The notes beneath the pieces are model-generated. The model saw only the letters and a program-made list of their open reading frames with translations. It searched no databases and was not told the DNA's origin. A stretch of 35,417 nucleotides of DNA from an uncultured Massilia sp. (GTDB lineage Bacteria; Pseudomonadota; Gammaproteobacteria; Burkholderiales; Burkholderiaceae_D). The translations under genes and the position numbers were made by a program. Position 1 is the stretch's first letter; each line of letters opens with the position of its first letter. The stretch spans positions 1-35,417 of the forward strand of contig CAJYXO010000276.1 in NCBI GenBank assembly GCA_913778765.1. The letters run 5' to 3'. Below are positions 8,978 to 18,554 of the stretch, piece after piece.

Positions 8978-10855
8978 TCAGGACGACAGCGTCGTATTCA
9001 CCTTCTTCCCGGCGATCGCCACATTCTTCAGCGTCAGCCCGCGCACGTTGTACAGGTACCAGGGCTGCTCCGCATTCGAGGGCGTGCCGAAGTCGCAGTC
9101 GGTGATGGTGACGTTCCGCACCGGCAGCACTTCCGGCCGCGGCGCCGGGCCGTTGTAGTCCGAGGCCACCGGGCCCAGGATCACGAAGGCCTGCCAGCTC
9201 GAGGCCTGCCCGCCGTCCTTCGTCTTCACGTTGCCGACCCGGACGTTCGAGATGTGCACGTCGCGCACCTCGGGCGGGCGTACGCGCACGTTGTCGGCGC
9301 GCGGCGTGTAGTCGCAGTCGAAGGTGATCACGCCGCCGGCGGCCGCGGCCACGGTCCGGGTCGGGATCGGCGAGCCGGGCAGGGTGGCGTAGAACGAGGG
9401 GCTGGTCTGCACGCCGTTCGGAATGCTGACGTTGCGCACGTAGAAGTAGCGCAGGAAGCCGCCGCGGTTCATGTTGGTTTTCAGGCGGATCGCGATGTTG
9501 AGCGGATTCGTCGCCCAGTTCTTGTTCTCGAAGACGAGGTCCTGCGCATACACCTTCTGGATGCCGGCCGCCATCTCGCTGCCCAGGGTCACGGCGCCAT
9601 GGCCGCTGTGCATGGTGCACTTCTGGATCACGATGTTCTGCGAAGGGCCGTACTGCGTGTCGAGGTTCTTGCCGGCCTTGATCGCGATGCAGTCGTCGCC
9701 GGTGTCGAACTGGCAGCCCTCGACCAGCACGCCGTCGCAGGATTCCGGGTCGAAGCCGTCGCTGTTCGGGCCCAGGCTGTTGGCGTAGACCTTGCGGATC
9801 GTGAGGTTGCGGCAGGCCACCGGATGGTGCTGCCAGAACGGCGTGTGCGTGACCTGGTAGCCCTCCAGCAGGACGTTGGTGCATTCGACCAGGTGGATCA
9901 TCGGCGGGCGCAGGTAGTGGCCGAGACCGAACACGCGCTTTTCGATCGGCACGCCGGCTTCGGACAGGGCCGGCAGGCAGGCGTCGTCGGCGCGCCACTT
10001 GTCGCCTTCGCCCTGGATCAGCAGGCGCCTTTCTTCGGACAGGTTCGGCGCCACGTCCGCCAGCGATGCGGGATTCAGGGGATTCGGCTGGTTCTGCGCC
10101 AGCTTGCCCGGCACGTAGTTGGGCGACTTGTCCTGGGCCACCGAGTTGATGGTGGCGTTCTTGCCCTTCCAGGTCCACCAGCAGTCGTTCGATCCAGGGA
10201 AGGGTACGCCGCCCTGGCCGTCGAGGATGGCGGTCCAGTCGTCGCCGGTGAGGGCGATGTTGTCGGCCTTGTGCGCGTAGATCATCGACGAAAAGTTCAG
10301 GCAGTCGTTGCTCTGCCAGCGCGAGACCACCAGCCTGCCGTTCTCGCCGCAGTCGTGGTCGCCGTATTTCGCGTAGTCGCGCGGGTCGTTGCTGAAGTAG
10401 ACGTGGGCGCCGGCCTGCAGGTGGACGTGCACGTTCGACAGCAGCCGGATCGGGCCGGCGCAGAACCAGTCGCCTTTCGGGATCACGACGCGGCCGCCGC
10501 CCTCCTTGTGGCAGCGGGCGATGGCGTCGCGGAAGGCGGCGTAGCAGTCCTTGGCGCCGGGCGCCGGGGTCTGCAGGGTTTCCTGGTCTTCGAAGGACAC
10601 CCAGGCCTTCACCGGCGCCAGCGTGCAGCGGGCGGCGCCGAACTCGGTGACCAGGTAATCCTTCTTGCGGAACTTGACCGGCATCGCCAGGCGGCGCGCG
10701 ATGGCGGCGGCCTCAAGCCACGGGTCGGCGGCGGCGGCGCTGGTGGCCTTCGCGGCGGCGGCGATCGCCTGCCCGCCCCGTGTCAGGGCGAGACCGGCCA
10801 GGCCGGCCAGGGAGCTGGTGCGCAGGAAGGAGCGGCGGGTGTCAAAAGAGCGCAT
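8978..10855 (-). CDS. GH28 polygalacturonase-type glycoside hydrolase, Tat signal
   Basis: A 625-residue exported glycoside hydrolase of family 28, which hydrolyses galacturonan or rhamnogalacturonan backbones by inversion. The N-terminus (MRSFDTRRSFLRTSSLAGLAG) has a twin-arginine signal with RR at residues 7-8. The GH28 hallmarks are all present in order: NSDGFDP (364-370), TGDDCIAIK (385-393), SGHGAVTLGSE (417-427) and RLKT (457-460). They supply the catalytic aspartates 366, 387 and 388 and the substrate-binding His and Lys. About 100 residues between roughly 205 and 310 are not part of the usual core and look like an insert. The ATG at 10855 has a GGAG site, 10 bases after the stop of the GH28-CE8 gene, so it is last in the receptor operon. 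Confidence 0.92.
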   Translation of the reverse strand: MRSFDTRRSFLRTSSLAGLAGLALTRGGQAIAAAAKATSAAAADPWLEAAAIARRLAMPVKFRKKDYLVTEFGAARCTLAPVKAWVSFEDQETLQTPAPGAKDCYAAFRDAIARCHKEGGGRVVIPKGDWFCAGPIRLLSNVHVHLQAGAHVYFSNDPRDYAKYGDHDCGENGRLVVSRWQSNDCLNFSSMIYAHKADNIALTGDDWTAILDGQGGVPFPGSNDCWWTWKGKNATINSVAQDKSPNYVPGKLAQNQPNPLNPASLADVAPNLSEERRLLIQGEGDKWRADDACLPALSEAGVPIEKRVFGLGHYLRPPMIHLVECTNVLLEGYQVTHTPFWQHHPVACRNLTIRKVYANSLGPNSDGFDPESCDGVLVEGCQFDTGDDCIAIKAGKNLDTQYGPSQNIVIQKCTMHSGHGAVTLGSEMAAGIQKVYAQDLVFENKNWATNPLNIAIRLKTNMNRGGFLRYFYVRNVSIPNGVQTSPSFYATLPGSPIPTRTVAAAAGGVITFDCDYTPRADNVRVRPPEVRDVHISNVRVGNVKTKDGGQASSWQAFVILGPVASDYNGPAPRPEVLPVRNVTITDCDFGTPSNAEQPWYLYNVRGLTLKNVAIAGKKVNTTLSS

Positions 10856-10865
10856 GCTGTCTCCG

Positions 10866-13538
10866 TCATTCTGTCGTGTTGTTGTATTCGCCGAGGTAGA
10901 TCTCGGCCGGGACCGGGCGCGCCGCGCCGCCCAGGACCCTGTTCGTATCGAGGCCGGTCGCGGGGGCCACGCCCTGCAGGTTGGCCCAGTAGTCGTCCGA
11001 GCTGAATTGCGCCGGGCGGTGGGCCATGGTGCCCTGGCGGTTCCATTCGGACCACGGGTGCTCGCGGTCGATGTGGGCGCCGATGCGCGAGTTCAGGATC
11101 ACCGCCTTGCCCACCGATTCCAGCGTGCGCCGGCGGATGCCGCCTTCCGGCGCACGGTAGACGTCGACGTCGCCGAGGCGGCAGCGGTAGCCGTCCACGG
11201 CCATCCAGCCGTAGGGCGTGCAGCGCTGGTGATGGAACCACTGGCGCGCGAAGAAGAACTGGGTGGCTGGGCTGGCTGTCTTGTCGCCTGTGAAGCGGCA
11301 ATGGTTGAACACGAAGCCGTATTTCGCGCGGCGGCTGGTATCCGGCGCCAGTGCGTACGAAGCGGCGCGGCCGCCGATCTGCCGGATTTCGCAGTCGTCG
11401 AAGTAGGCGATCGTGTCGCCGAAGATGAAGTCGACGTCGCCTTCCACATAGGACTTGTGGAAGAAGCTGCGCACCGTGCTTTCCTGGTCCTTCGCATGCA
11501 GGAACAGCGTGTCCTGCAGGCCGAGCAGGCGCAGGTTCTCGAACTGCACGCGGTCGGCGCCGTCCACGCGCAGGGCCACCGCCTGGTGGTGCACGCGGCT
11601 GCCGCCGGTGTTGTCCGGACAGCGGTCACCGACGCATTCCGGCTTCGCCTGCACGCCATCGCGGTTGAAGCCGTTCTCGATGGTGATGTTCTTCGCCTGG
11701 AAGCCGTCGGCCTTGACCCAGGCCGTGGCGGAGCCGGTGGTCTGCAGGGCCGGCAGGTCCTTCAGCTGCGCATACATCGCGCGCACCGCGGCCGGGGCGC
11801 CGTCGAACCCTGCGCCGTGGCGCCGGCGATACTCGGCGCCGGTGGTCGATGCGTCGAGCGAAGCGACGATGCGCACCGCGCGCGGATCGGGATCGTCGCT
11901 GTACAGGGTGAGCGGCGCGTTCGACGCCGGCACGTACAGCAGCTCGCGGTAGACGCCGGGCTGGATGCGGATATAGGCGCGGCGGCCGCGGCCCGCATCG
12001 CCGACTGCCCGGTTCACCGCCGCCTGGACGCCGGCGAAACGCGTGACGCCGTCCGCCGGCGCCTGTGCATCGACGATGTAATCGGGGGTGAGGGTGGCGC
12101 CAGTGGCGATCGGGTCGCGCAGCGGATCCCATGGATCGACGCGCTCGGCGCCGAGCGGTCCCACGTACTTCAGCACTTCGTGCAGTTCGTAGGCCCTGGC
12201 CTGTTCGGCGCTCAGCTGCGGACGGGTGACGGGCGCGGGCGCCGCCGGGAAGGCCGGGAAGCGCCCGGCGCAGTCGACGGCAAGCGCCGGCGTGCCGAGG
12301 AAGCTGGCGCCGCCGCTGACGCGCGCGAATGCCGTCTTCACCACCGGCTGGCCGTCGACGACCACGTCCTGCAGCCGAAGCCGCAAGGGGTGGGCATCGT
12401 CATAGCCCAGCAGGTTGACCTTGCCGCCGGTGAGACTGTGCACCCGCTCCATGCGTACGTCGCGGTAGTCGGGCAGCAGGGCGCCGGGCGTGTCGGACTG
12501 TTCGTAGTGCGTGTAGATGTCGATCGGCGCCTTGGTCCCGCGCAGGCAGACGTCGCGGTACAGGATGTCGGACACGATGCCGCCGCGCGTATCGTTGCTC
12601 TTGATGCGCAGGCCGGAGGTGGCGCCGTCCATCGACAGGTCCTCGACCAGCACGCGCCGCACGCCGCCGTTGGTCTCGCTGCCGATCGACATGCCGTGGC
12701 CGCTGTAGAAGTGGTTGTGCAGGATCGAGACGTTCGCCGTCGGGCCGTTGTTGCCGCCCTTGATGGCGACGTTGTCGTCGCCGGTGCGGATCCAGCTGTG
12801 CGCGATGGTGATGTTGGTCGAGGAGATCGGATCGATGCCGTCGGTGTTGCGGGCATCCATCGGGGTGTCGATCTTCACGTTCCAGGCGGTGAAGCCGTCG
12901 ACCTGGTTGAGGGTGACGTGGAAGTTGGGTGAATTCTTCAGCAGGATGCCGTACATGGTGAAGTCCTGCGAGCGGTCCACCTGGATCAGGCGCGGCACGT
13001 TCTGGCGGGTCTTTTCCTTTTGCGCGCGGCGCGCGATCTGCCACCAGCTTTCCTCCTTGCCGAGGATCGTCTCGCCGCCGCGGCCGTCGATCGCGCCGCG
13101 GCCCATGATGCCGCTGCCGCGCGTGTTCTCGGCCGTGATCAAGGGGCGGCATGCGCGGCCGTTCCGGTCGTTGCTGCCGCAGGCCCCACCGCCGTCTCCC
13201 GCCTGGCGGTCGAACAGGCGCGGATCGCTGCTGGCGTACAGCGTGGCGCCCGCATCCACCAGCAGGGTCACGCCGCTCTTCAGGACCAGCGGGCCGGACA
13301 CGAAGCTGCGCTTGCCGTTGCTGGCGGCCAGCACCACGGCGTGGCCCGGCGCGCAGGCGTCGATCGCGGCCTGGATGCGCGGACCGTCGTTGCGCACGGC
13401 GTCGAAGGCCTCGCCGGTCAGCACCGCGCAGGCGGCCGGCAGCGTGGGCTCTTTCACGTCGCGGCTGTCCTGGGCGTGGACGGCGCCGCCCAGGCCCAGC
13501 GCCAGCAAGGGCGCCGGCAACAGCAGGCGGCGCAGCAT
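10866..13538 (-). CDS. GH28 polygalacturonase - CE8 pectin methylesterase fusion
   Basis: An 890-residue bifunctional protein with a Sec signal peptide cleaved after about Ala22 (AVHA-QDS). Residues about 40-420 are a GH28 domain with NTDGIDP (231-237), TGDDNVAIK (252-260), SGHGMSIGSE (279-288) and GLRIKS (309-314). Residues about 485-870 are a CE8 pectinesterase with GLQDTLF (673-679), GDVDFIFG (700-707, nucleophile Asp703) and an Arg in FARQW (765). One chain could thus demethylate pectin and cut the exposed galacturonan. I chose the ATG at 13538: it has an ACGGAGG site, and its first base overlaps the TGA of the CE12 gene (TGATG), implying translational coupling. An ATG nine codons upstream is possible but would lengthen the signal peptide's n-region. 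Confidence 0.92.
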   Translation of the reverse strand: MLRRLLLPAPLLALGLGGAVHAQDSRDVKEPTLPAACAVLTGEAFDAVRNDGPRIQAAIDACAPGHAVVLAASNGKRSFVSGPLVLKSGVTLLVDAGATLYASSDPRLFDRQAGDGGGACGSNDRNGRACRPLITAENTRGSGIMGRGAIDGRGGETILGKEESWWQIARRAQKEKTRQNVPRLIQVDRSQDFTMYGILLKNSPNFHVTLNQVDGFTAWNVKIDTPMDARNTDGIDPISSTNITIAHSWIRTGDDNVAIKGGNNGPTANVSILHNHFYSGHGMSIGSETNGGVRRVLVEDLSMDGATSGLRIKSNDTRGGIVSDILYRDVCLRGTKAPIDIYTHYEQSDTPGALLPDYRDVRMERVHSLTGGKVNLLGYDDAHPLRLRLQDVVVDGQPVVKTAFARVSGGASFLGTPALAVDCAGRFPAFPAAPAPVTRPQLSAEQARAYELHEVLKYVGPLGAERVDPWDPLRDPIATGATLTPDYIVDAQAPADGVTRFAGVQAAVNRAVGDAGRGRRAYIRIQPGVYRELLYVPASNAPLTLYSDDPDPRAVRIVASLDASTTGAEYRRRHGAGFDGAPAAVRAMYAQLKDLPALQTTGSATAWVKADGFQAKNITIENGFNRDGVQAKPECVGDRCPDNTGGSRVHHQAVALRVDGADRVQFENLRLLGLQDTLFLHAKDQESTVRSFFHKSYVEGDVDFIFGDTIAYFDDCEIRQIGGRAASYALAPDTSRRAKYGFVFNHCRFTGDKTASPATQFFFARQWFHHQRCTPYGWMAVDGYRCRLGDVDVYRAPEGGIRRRTLESVGKAVILNSRIGAHIDREHPWSEWNRQGTMAHRPAQFSSDDYWANLQGVAPATGLDTNRVLGGAARPVPAEIYLGEYNNTTE

Positions 13539-14335
13539 CAAGGCTTGCCTCCGTCCCTGAACCATGGTCGGGTGGCGGGCAGGGCGCGCGCCATCTCGCT
13601 CTCGACCATCGCCGCGAACAGGGTCGCGCCCCTGGCGCCGATGTGGGTGCGGTCGAAGGCGCTTTTCGCGGCGCCCTGCGGCTCGACCTTGTTCGGGTCC
13701 TGCGGCGCGGCCTGGATGCCGGCGGCGGGCGGCGGCGCCATCGCCAGGGTGTCCGCCCCGGCCTGGCCCATCGCCTGCACGGCGGCATGGCTGTCGGCGT
13801 TCAGGTCGAGCAGCGCCGCGTGTTCGCGCGCCGCGGCCTTGCGGGTGGCATCGGCCCAGGGCGCGAGGTCATTGTGCAGATATGCGCCGTGGAAGGTCCG
13901 GCGCGACAGCGGCGTGACCAGCACCGGCACGCCGCCGGCCGCCCTGGCCTCCTGGGCATAGCGCGCCATGTTGACGGGGAATTCGGTGACGAAGTCGGTC
14001 GAGCGTCCGGGCTTGCCCGGCTGGTCGTTGTGGCCGAACTGCACCAGCACATAGGTGGCGCTGAAATGCGATGCGTCGCTCAGCAGGCGCTGGACTTCGT
14101 CCCAGCGGCCCTCGGCGCGGAAGCTGCCGCTGCTGCGGCCGCCGCGCGCCAGGTTGATGCAGCTGACTTCGGGCCTGAAGCGGGCGCAGAAGGCGTCGCC
14201 GTAGCCGGTGCGGGTGGCCATGGTCGAATCGCCGACCAGGATGACGCGGATGGGGAGGGGTTCCGCGGCGTGAGCGGTGGAGGCGAACGCGGACGCCAGC
14301 ACCAGCGCCGCCGGGGTGAGACAAAAGAACTTCAT
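13538..14335 (-). CDS. SGNH/GDSL esterase, CE12 rhamnogalacturonan/pectin acetylesterase type
   Basis: A 265-residue exported SGNH hydrolase. A signal peptide (MKFFCLTPAALVLASAFASTAHA) precedes ILVGDSTMA (block I, Ser37), LARGGRSSGSF (block II), VQFGHNDQ (block III, 99-105) and AFDRTHIGARGA (block V, Asp228 and His231). The ordering and length match the CE12 family, which removes acetyl groups from rhamnogalacturonan or homogalacturonan so that GH28 enzymes can act. The ATG at 14335 has a strong AAGGAG site. It lies between the TonB receptor and the GH28-CE8 gene. A stable hairpin sits in the 86-base gap before it. Confidence 0.9.
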   Translation of the reverse strand: MKFFCLTPAALVLASAFASTAHAAEPLPIRVILVGDSTMATRTGYGDAFCARFRPEVSCINLARGGRSSGSFRAEGRWDEVQRLLSDASHFSATYVLVQFGHNDQPGKPGRSTDFVTEFPVNMARYAQEARAAGGVPVLVTPLSRRTFHGAYLHNDLAPWADATRKAAAREHAALLDLNADSHAAVQAMGQAGADTLAMAPPPAAGIQAAPQDPNKVEPQGAAKSAFDRTHIGARGATLFAAMVESEMARALPATRPWFRDGGKP

Positions 14336-14361
14336 GAGACTCCTTTGCTGCCGATACGGAC

Positions 14362-14399
14362 GCGCGCGCCGGCGGGCGGAAGCCCGGGCCGGCGTGCGC
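14362..14399 (-). other. Intercistronic GC-rich hairpin between receptor and CE12 genes
   Basis: Arms 14362-14373 and 14388-14399 pair at 11 of 12 positions. Inside, an extra GGGC-GGAA-GCCC stem continues the helix. No U-run follows on the minus strand. Hairpins in this place often stabilise the upstream mRNA end or cause partial termination, giving more receptor than enzyme. The role here is inferred. Confidence 0.5.
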
Positions 14400-14421
14400 C
14401 TTGCTGCTCCACGGCGACAGC

Positions 14422-17142
14422 TTACTGGAAGTTGTAAGTCACGCGCAGGTTGTAGGCGCGGCCGGTCGGGTTCACCGCGCTGCTCAGGTAGCCGTTGCTG
14501 TACACCGTGTTGTTGGTGACCGGCGGGGCCTTGTCGAACAGGTTGTTGACGCCGGCGGTGATCTTCACCTGCTTGATGCCGTTCCACGAGGCGGTCAGGT
14601 TCCACAGCGAGACCGAGGAGATGTCGCGGTAGTACTGCTGGCTGACGGCGGTGTTGGCGTCGCGGTACTTGCTGGCGAAGACGTTGGTCAGCTGGCCGCT
14701 CCAGACGCCGTCGGTCCACGAGAAGCGCAGGTTGTGCTTCCAGCGCGGGGTGATGATCGGGTAGCTGCTGGTGGTGCCGTTGCTGGCCCAGCCGAACTGG
14801 CCGACGTTCGACTTCCAGGCGCCGTCCTTCTCGAGCTGGTTGTCGAAGCGGGTCAGGTAGGTGCCGTCCAGGCCGATATTGAAGGTGCCGAAGCGGGAGC
14901 TCGGCAGGCGCCAGTTGGCGGTGACGTCGACGCCGCCGGCGATCTGGCCGCCCAGGTTCATGGTGCGGTTGTCGATGTAGGCCAGCGAGCCGTCCGCGTT
15001 ACGCACGAACAGGTTCTGGTACTGCGCGTAGTTGGTGAAGTAGACCGATTCCGGCAGGTTGGCCAGCATGTCCTTCATGTTGACCTGCCAGTAGTCGAAG
15101 GCCAGGGTCGCGTTGCTGCTCGGCTCGAACACCACGCCCAGGGTGCCGCCCTTCGATTTTTCCGGGACCAGGGCCGAGTTGGAGCCGGTCATGCGGTTCA
15201 GTTTGGCGTTGCAGACGTCGGCCGCGTTCACGCCGGCGACGGCGGTGCCGGTGCCCGGAATAAGCGGGGTCTTGCTCGGGCACAGGACCGGATCGTCCCA
15301 GCGGCCCGAGGTGGTGCCGTTGGCGACGGTGGTGCGGTAGCCGTAGCGGTCGAACAGGGTCGGCGCGCGGAAGCCGGTGTTGGCCGAGCCGCGGAACAGC
15401 ACGGTCTTGGTCGGCTGCCAGCGGAAGCTGATCTTCGGCGTGACGGTGCTGCCGACGTCGCTGTAGTGGTCGACGCGCACGGCGGCGTCCAGGTTCAGGG
15501 TCTTGGTGACCGGCGCATCGATCTCGGCGAACAGGCCGGTGATGGTGCGCGCGCTTTCGCCGTGGCCCGGCACGATCTTCGCGTAGGTGATCGGTTCGCC
15601 CTGCGCCAGCTTGGTGTCTTCGTTGGTGTCGCGGTGCACGTCGGCGCCGATCGCCAGCGCCAGGTCGCCGCCGGCCAGCGTCGTCAGGCTGCGGCTCAGG
15701 GTGCCGTCGAGGCCGTAGTAGGCCGACTTCGCGGTGCGGTTCATCATGCCGTCGGCGGCGATCGACTCGAGATAGGCGGCGCCTGCCGCATCCTGCAGGC
15801 CGAAGGGATTCAGGGTGCCGTTCGACAGGCCGGTCAGCAGGCCCAGGCCGTTGTAGTAGCCGGATTCGAAGTAGACGCGGCGCTGCGACAGGCCGTAGCT
15901 CAAACCGGTCTTGTAGTCCCAGGCGCCGACGTGGCCGTCGGCCGACAGCAGCAGGCGCTGGTTGAGCTGGCGGTCGCGGGTGATGGCGGGACCGCCGTCG
16001 GCCACCGCCCAGCTCACGGTCAGCGGCTGGTTGGTCAGGCCGGGATAGGCCGGCACGCCGCCGCTGCCGCCCGGGTACCACTTGCTGGTCGAGGGCAGGA
16101 TCGCGGTGACCTTGCCGACCGCGGTGGCCTGGGTCGGGTTCTTGGTGGCGAAGATGGTCGCTTCGCCGCGGGTGTATTCGATCGAGACGGTGTTGTCTTC
16201 GTTGATCTTCCTGGCGGCCTTGACGTAGGCCGAGAGCTGCTTGTTGGCGTGCAGGGCGGTGCCGTAGACGTCGTCGTCCAGCACGCAGGTGTTCTTGGCG
16301 CCCTGGATCGAGGCGCCCGGCAGGCAGCCGCTCGCATAATACGGATTGGCCGCGCTCTTGTTGATCGAGCTGGTGAAGTTGGCCGGGGTGGCGTAGCCGC
16401 CGCTGGCGGCGCTGCGCGGCAGGCCGATCGCGGCCATCGCGGCGTCGTCCGGGATGAAGCCCGCGCGGTCGGACAGCAGCAGGCGTGAACGCTGGTGGAA
16501 GTCGGCGGTGCCGTAGATGTTCCAGCCGTCGCGCGCCAGGTTGCCCTTGCCGAAGGTCAGGGTCACGCGCTGCTCGTCGCCGCCGCCGCTGCGTTCCGGC
16601 TGCACGAACTGCACGGTGGCCGAGCCGCCTTCGATGTCGCGCTTGGTGATGAAGTTGACCACGCCGCCGATCGCGTCCGAGCCGTAGATCGAGGAGGCGC
16701 CGTCGCGCAGGATCTCGACGCGCGCCAGGGCGCTGATCGGGATGGTGTCGAGGTTGGCGTAGCCGTCGGCGATCGCCTCGCTCGCAAGGCGGCGCCCGTT
16801 CAGCAGGACCAGGGTGCGGTTCACGCCGAGGCCGCGCAGGTTGATGTTGGTGCCCGAGCCGGCGTTCGACGGCTGCAGCGAGACCGACTGCGGCAGCGCC
16901 ATCATCACGTCGGCCAGCGTGGTCAGGCCCTGCTTCTCGAGTTCCTCGGCCTTGACCACCGTGACCGGCAGCGCTTCCTCGGCGGCCAGGCGCTTGATGC
17001 TGGAGCCGGTGACTTCGACGCGCTGCATGGTCTGCGCGGTGGCCTGCTGGCCCAGGGCCAGGATCGCCAGGGTGATCGACGAGTATGCAAAAGTGCGGGC
17101 GAGGGTGCGCGAAGTCGCGCGTGCGGAACGCGGGTGATTCAT
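14422..17142 (-). CDS. TonB-dependent outer-membrane receptor, pectin-oligosaccharide type
   Basis: A 906-residue TonB-dependent receptor. A signal peptide (about 1-37) is followed by the plug domain: [12 protein letters not shown] (TonB-box region), [53 protein letters not shown] and [12 protein letters not shown]. The beta-barrel ends in [10 protein letters not shown]; the last residue is Gln after the usual aromatic Phe. No N-terminal signalling extension is visible. The neighbours indicate transport of pectin fragments into the periplasm, which is inference. I chose the ATG at 17142 (AGGAG site, 8-base spacing) over the TTG one codon before it. The predicted leader of about 130 bases contains a 7-bp hairpin at 17182-17205. 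It is first gene of a four-gene operon with CE12, GH28-CE8 and GH28. Confidence 0.93.
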   Translation of the reverse strand: MNHPRSARATSRTLARTFAYSSITLAILALGQQATAQTMQRVEVTGSSIKRLAAEEALPVTVVKAEELEKQGLTTLADVMMALPQSVSLQPSNAGSGTNINLRGLGVNRTLVLLNGRRLASEAIADGYANLDTIPISALARVEILRDGASSIYGSDAIGGVVNFITKRDIEGGSATVQFVQPERSGGGDEQRVTLTFGKGNLARDGWNIYGTADFHQRSRLLLSDRAGFIPDDAAMAAIGLPRSAASGGYATPANFTSSINKSAANPYYASGCLPGASIQGAKNTCVLDDDVYGTALHANKQLSAYVKAARKINEDNTVSIEYTRGEATIFATKNPTQATAVGKVTAILPSTSKWYPGGSGGVPAYPGLTNQPLTVSWAVADGGPAITRDRQLNQRLLLSADGHVGAWDYKTGLSYGLSQRRVYFESGYYNGLGLLTGLSNGTLNPFGLQDAAGAAYLESIAADGMMNRTAKSAYYGLDGTLSRSLTTLAGGDLALAIGADVHRDTNEDTKLAQGEPITYAKIVPGHGESARTITGLFAEIDAPVTKTLNLDAAVRVDHYSDVGSTVTPKISFRWQPTKTVLFRGSANTGFRAPTLFDRYGYRTTVANGTTSGRWDDPVLCPSKTPLIPGTGTAVAGVNAADVCNAKLNRMTGSNSALVPEKSKGGTLGVVFEPSSNATLAFDYWQVNMKDMLANLPESVYFTNYAQYQNLFVRNADGSLAYIDNRTMNLGGQIAGGVDVTANWRLPSSRFGTFNIGLDGTYLTRFDNQLEKDGAWKSNVGQFGWASNGTTSSYPIITPRWKHNLRFSWTDGVWSGQLTNVFASKYRDANTAVSQQYYRDISSVSLWNLTASWNGIKQVKITAGVNNLFDKAPPVTNNTVYSNGYLSSAVNPTGRAYNLRVTYNFQ

Positions 17143-17269
17143 CAAGCTGTCTCCTGATTCGTTATCGGTGTTTGTTTCGAGGACGCCGTCGCCGTGCGCG
17201 GCGTCTCTTCTGTTACTTGATGCTGCTTGCCAGAGGACTGTTTCGGGTGTCTGGGCCGGAAAGTCTTAT

Positions 17270-17309
17270 TGGTCAGTCCATTCTAAAGTGGTTCGACCAC
17301 TTTTAGCAA
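17270..17309 (-). promoter_or_regulatory. Promoter with paired GntR-type operators for the receptor operon
   Basis: Reading the minus strand, TTGCTA (17304-17309) and TAGAAT (17280-17285) are spaced 18 bases apart as -35 and -10. Two operator-like dyads overlap them. TGGTTCGACCA (17289-17299), inside the 19-bp near-palindrome 17285-17303, fills the spacer. TGGTCAGTCCA (17270-17280) touches the -10 and the expected start site. Their centres are 19 bases apart. The arrangement matches repression by an FCD-type GntR protein, most simply the one encoded at 21157-21855. A near copy of the module lies at 19974-20012. Confidence 0.7.
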
Positions 17310-17336
17310 TCGGACAAGCCACTTTGATGCGTATTT

Positions 17337-18554
17337 TTAACGCAACACCACCTTGACCGGGTGCGCGGCGCGGGCGGCGGCCGCGCTGACGTAGGCGCGC
17401 CAGGCATCCTGCGAGACCACCTGGCCGGCCTTGTTCCAGGCTGCGCCGATGTAGTAGCGCAGCGGCTTGCCCGGCGCCACGGCGGCCAGCGCCAGCTCGT
17501 TGCCGGTATCCTCGGTGAAGCTTTCGGCGCCCGGCAGCAGCACCGCGGTGCCGTAGGCGCCCTTGTCCGGCGCGGCCTTCAGTTCGACCCACTGCAGCAG
17601 CGTGCCGTCCTTGCGGTCGCGGGTGACGGCGATGGCCGGCTCGTGCTTCTTGTTGGCGGGCGTCTTGTTCAGGCCCACGGCCACGGTCAGGCTTTGCGGG
17701 CCGCTGAAGTCGAAGGTGCTCTCGACCTGGTCCAGCTGGTGGCCGGCGTCGACCGTGAAGCGCTTGGTTTCGGTGACCTTCACGCCGCCCGCATCCCAGG
17801 CGTCGTAGCGCAGCTCGAAGACGGCGCGAACCGGGCCGTTGGCCAGCACCTTCCACGACTTCCAGTTCCCGCTGGTGTACAGCCTGCCGCCGCTCCAGAC
17901 GCCGGTGCCGCCGCAGCCGCGGGTCTGGCTGACGTTGTACATGTCCAGGCCTTCGCCTTCGTCCTTGTGGTAGTGGTCGTGGCCCTTGTTGTACCAGCGG
18001 TCGACGATCGGATAGCCGACCCGCTTGAACCAGATGTCGATGCCGCTGGTCTCCAGCACTTCCTTGCCGCTGCCCGGTGGCGCCGGCGCCGCCAGCGCGG
18101 GGCCGTAGATGCGGTGGGCGATGCGGTCGTTCTCCCAGGCGAAATCGTCGAGCCGCTCCTGCACGTAGCGCGCATAGGCCTGCACCGGGAACACCGGCTC
18201 CAGGGTCTCGCTTTTTTCGACCGTGAACGTGGCGCTCTTCTCGCCGGCCGGGAAGCTGTGCTGGAACAGCAGTTCGCCGTAGGCTGCGCCGACGTTCTTC
18301 GGATCCTTGGCCAGCGGCGCGACGTTGGTCACCTGGTGCGGCAGCACGTGGCCGGCGCCGTCCTTCACGACGATGTGCTGGATCAGGGCGCCGGGCAGCG
18401 CGCGGTTCACGTCCGGCCAGGGAATCGCGATGGTCTCCGAGGGCCGCTCGGCGTCGAGATCGTGGGTGACCGTGATCGTCAGGCGTTCGGCGGCGCCGGC
18501 GGCGAGCGGGGGCAGGACAGCGGCCAGCGTGAGTAGGCGAATCGTCGTGCTCAT
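17337..18554 (-). CDS. DUF4861 family exported protein of the pectin locus
   Basis: A 405-residue protein with a Sec signal peptide (MSTTIRLLTLAAVLPPLAAGA). It carries the DUF4861 pattern: ETIAIPWPDV, DIWFKRVGYPIVDRWY, a HYHKDEGEGLDMYNVSQTRGCGG block, RAVFELRYDAWD, and a C-terminal PLRYYIGAAW. The family recurs next to GH105, GH28 and lyase genes in plant polysaccharide loci. A biochemical activity is not settled from sequence; the His/Asp-rich KGHDHYHKDEGEGLD region suggests a metal or sugar site. The ATG at 18554 overlaps the TGA of the GH105 gene by four bases (ATGA), so the two are translationally coupled. Its stop lies only 28 bases upstream of the -35 of the receptor promoter. Confidence 0.82.
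   Translation of the reverse strand: MSTTIRLLTLAAVLPPLAAGAAERLTITVTHDLDAERPSETIAIPWPDVNRALPGALIQHIVVKDGAGHVLPHQVTNVAPLAKDPKNVGAAYGELLFQHSFPAGEKSATFTVEKSETLEPVFPVQAYARYVQERLDDFAWENDRIAHRIYGPALAAPAPPGSGKEVLETSGIDIWFKRVGYPIVDRWYNKGHDHYHKDEGEGLDMYNVSQTRGCGGTGVWSGGRLYTSGNWKSWKVLANGPVRAVFELRYDAWDAGGVKVTETKRFTVDAGHQLDQVESTFDFSGPQSLTVAVGLNKTPANKKHEPAIAVTRDRKDGTLLQWVELKAAPDKGAYGTAVLLPGAESFTEDTGNELALAAVAPGKPLRYYIGAAWNKAGQVVSQDAWRAYVSAAAARAAHPVKVVLR

Noticed and set aside
13539..13565. Upstream ATG at 13565 for the GH28-CE8 gene
   Set aside because: It would overlap the CE12 coding end by nine codons, add charged residues before the signal peptide, and lacks the ACGGAGG site that serves the ATG at 13538.
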